From: Phanerodontia chrysosporium
Taxonomy: Eukaryota > Basidiomycota > Agaricomycetes > Polyporales > Phanerochaetaceae
Length of the DNA stretch: 30,150 bases
Direction of reading: 5' to 3'
NCBI GenBank assembly: GCA_001910725.1
Contig: MJGA01000107.1
Coordinates: forward strand, 1 to 30,150
The translations under genes were made by a program, and so were the position numbers. The notes under the pieces are model-generated. The model did not search any database. It was given only the letters and a program-made list of their open reading frames with translations, and was not told the DNA's origin. Below are positions 29,892 through 30,150 of the stretch, in pieces (position 1 is the stretch's first letter; the number at the start of each line of letters is the position of its first letter).

Positions 29892-30150
29892 GCTCGCGCC
29901 TTTGGTTCGCACGAGCAAGCTTACTGATCTTCCGAAGGCTCGACAACTTCGACGCTGAGGACCACTGTGCTATCTAACGCCTATTTCTTACGGCTAAGTT
30001 ATAATGACCTCCACATGCTACTGCTAGCCACAACTATAGATGCAGCCTAGACTCATAGACTATTCATATCATAGACTATTCAACATACTTTGCTTTCGCC
30101 ACATGTGCAAGCCATCGGAGGTCTGTTTGGATACCGGCGGTTAAGGTGAT
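29892..30150. other. Right end of the window, no gene
   Basis: The region is AT-richer and without an open frame of interest. It includes a 13-bp direct repeat CATAGACTATTCA at 30054-30066 and 30070-30082. Confidence 0.5.

Noticed and set aside
1..30150. Transposases, reverse transcriptases, long terminal repeats, CRISPR arrays, rRNA.
   Set aside because: Searched by eye in translations and for direct or inverted ends; none found. CRISPR is not expected in a fungal nucleus.

Overview
This window looks like nuclear DNA of an agaricomycete fungus, most likely from the Polyporales. Genes are split by many 47-68 nt GT-AG introns, with third-position GC-rich coding sequence between them. Several protein families are typical of, or restricted to, mushroom-forming fungi: an MLKL-type N-terminal bundle protein, a basidiomycete multi-span membrane family, MYND proteins, and a secreted protein with a Gly/Asn/Lys-rich tail. 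All exon structures were read by hand from frames and splice signals. No database search was run, so species and orthology are inference.

Layout. 1-1921 holds no gene I can support, but it contains two degenerate tandem-repeat blocks, one with an unusual 34/58 bp alternating period. 1922-4073 (+) is a TKL-like protein kinase with a C-terminal C1-like zinc finger. A tRNA-Val(AAC) with an intron lies at 4737-4847 (-). 5337-8651 (+) is a 14-exon gene for an MLKL/HeLo-like four-helix bundle joined to a kinase-like region without catalytic residues. Its 3' end converges, 125 bp apart, on a 22-exon SNF2-family helicase of the ERCC6L2 type (8777-13635, -). 14645-15921 (+) encodes a multi-span membrane protein. 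16536-19795 (+) encodes the anaphase-promoting complex subunit Apc4. It converges on a kelch-propeller gene (20055-21813, -) that shows two frame breaks.

22611-23986 (-) encodes a secreted protein with a TATA box upstream. 25606-25675 (-) is a tRNA-Gly(GCC). 25749 to about 26822 (-) is a MYND zinc-finger gene whose first exon I could not find. 28043-29891 (+) is an ACOT9-like acyl-CoA thioesterase gene broken by roughly a dozen apparent single-base losses, hence a pseudogene or a badly sequenced stretch.

The most interesting idea is the neighbouring pair at 1.9-8.7 kb. It combines an active-looking TKL kinase (the class that contains animal RIPKs) with an MLKL-like bundle plus pseudokinase. 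This recalls the RIPK3-MLKL pair of necroptosis and might be a fungal regulated-cell-death module. The individual homologies are strong or moderate; the functional pairing is speculation from proximity.
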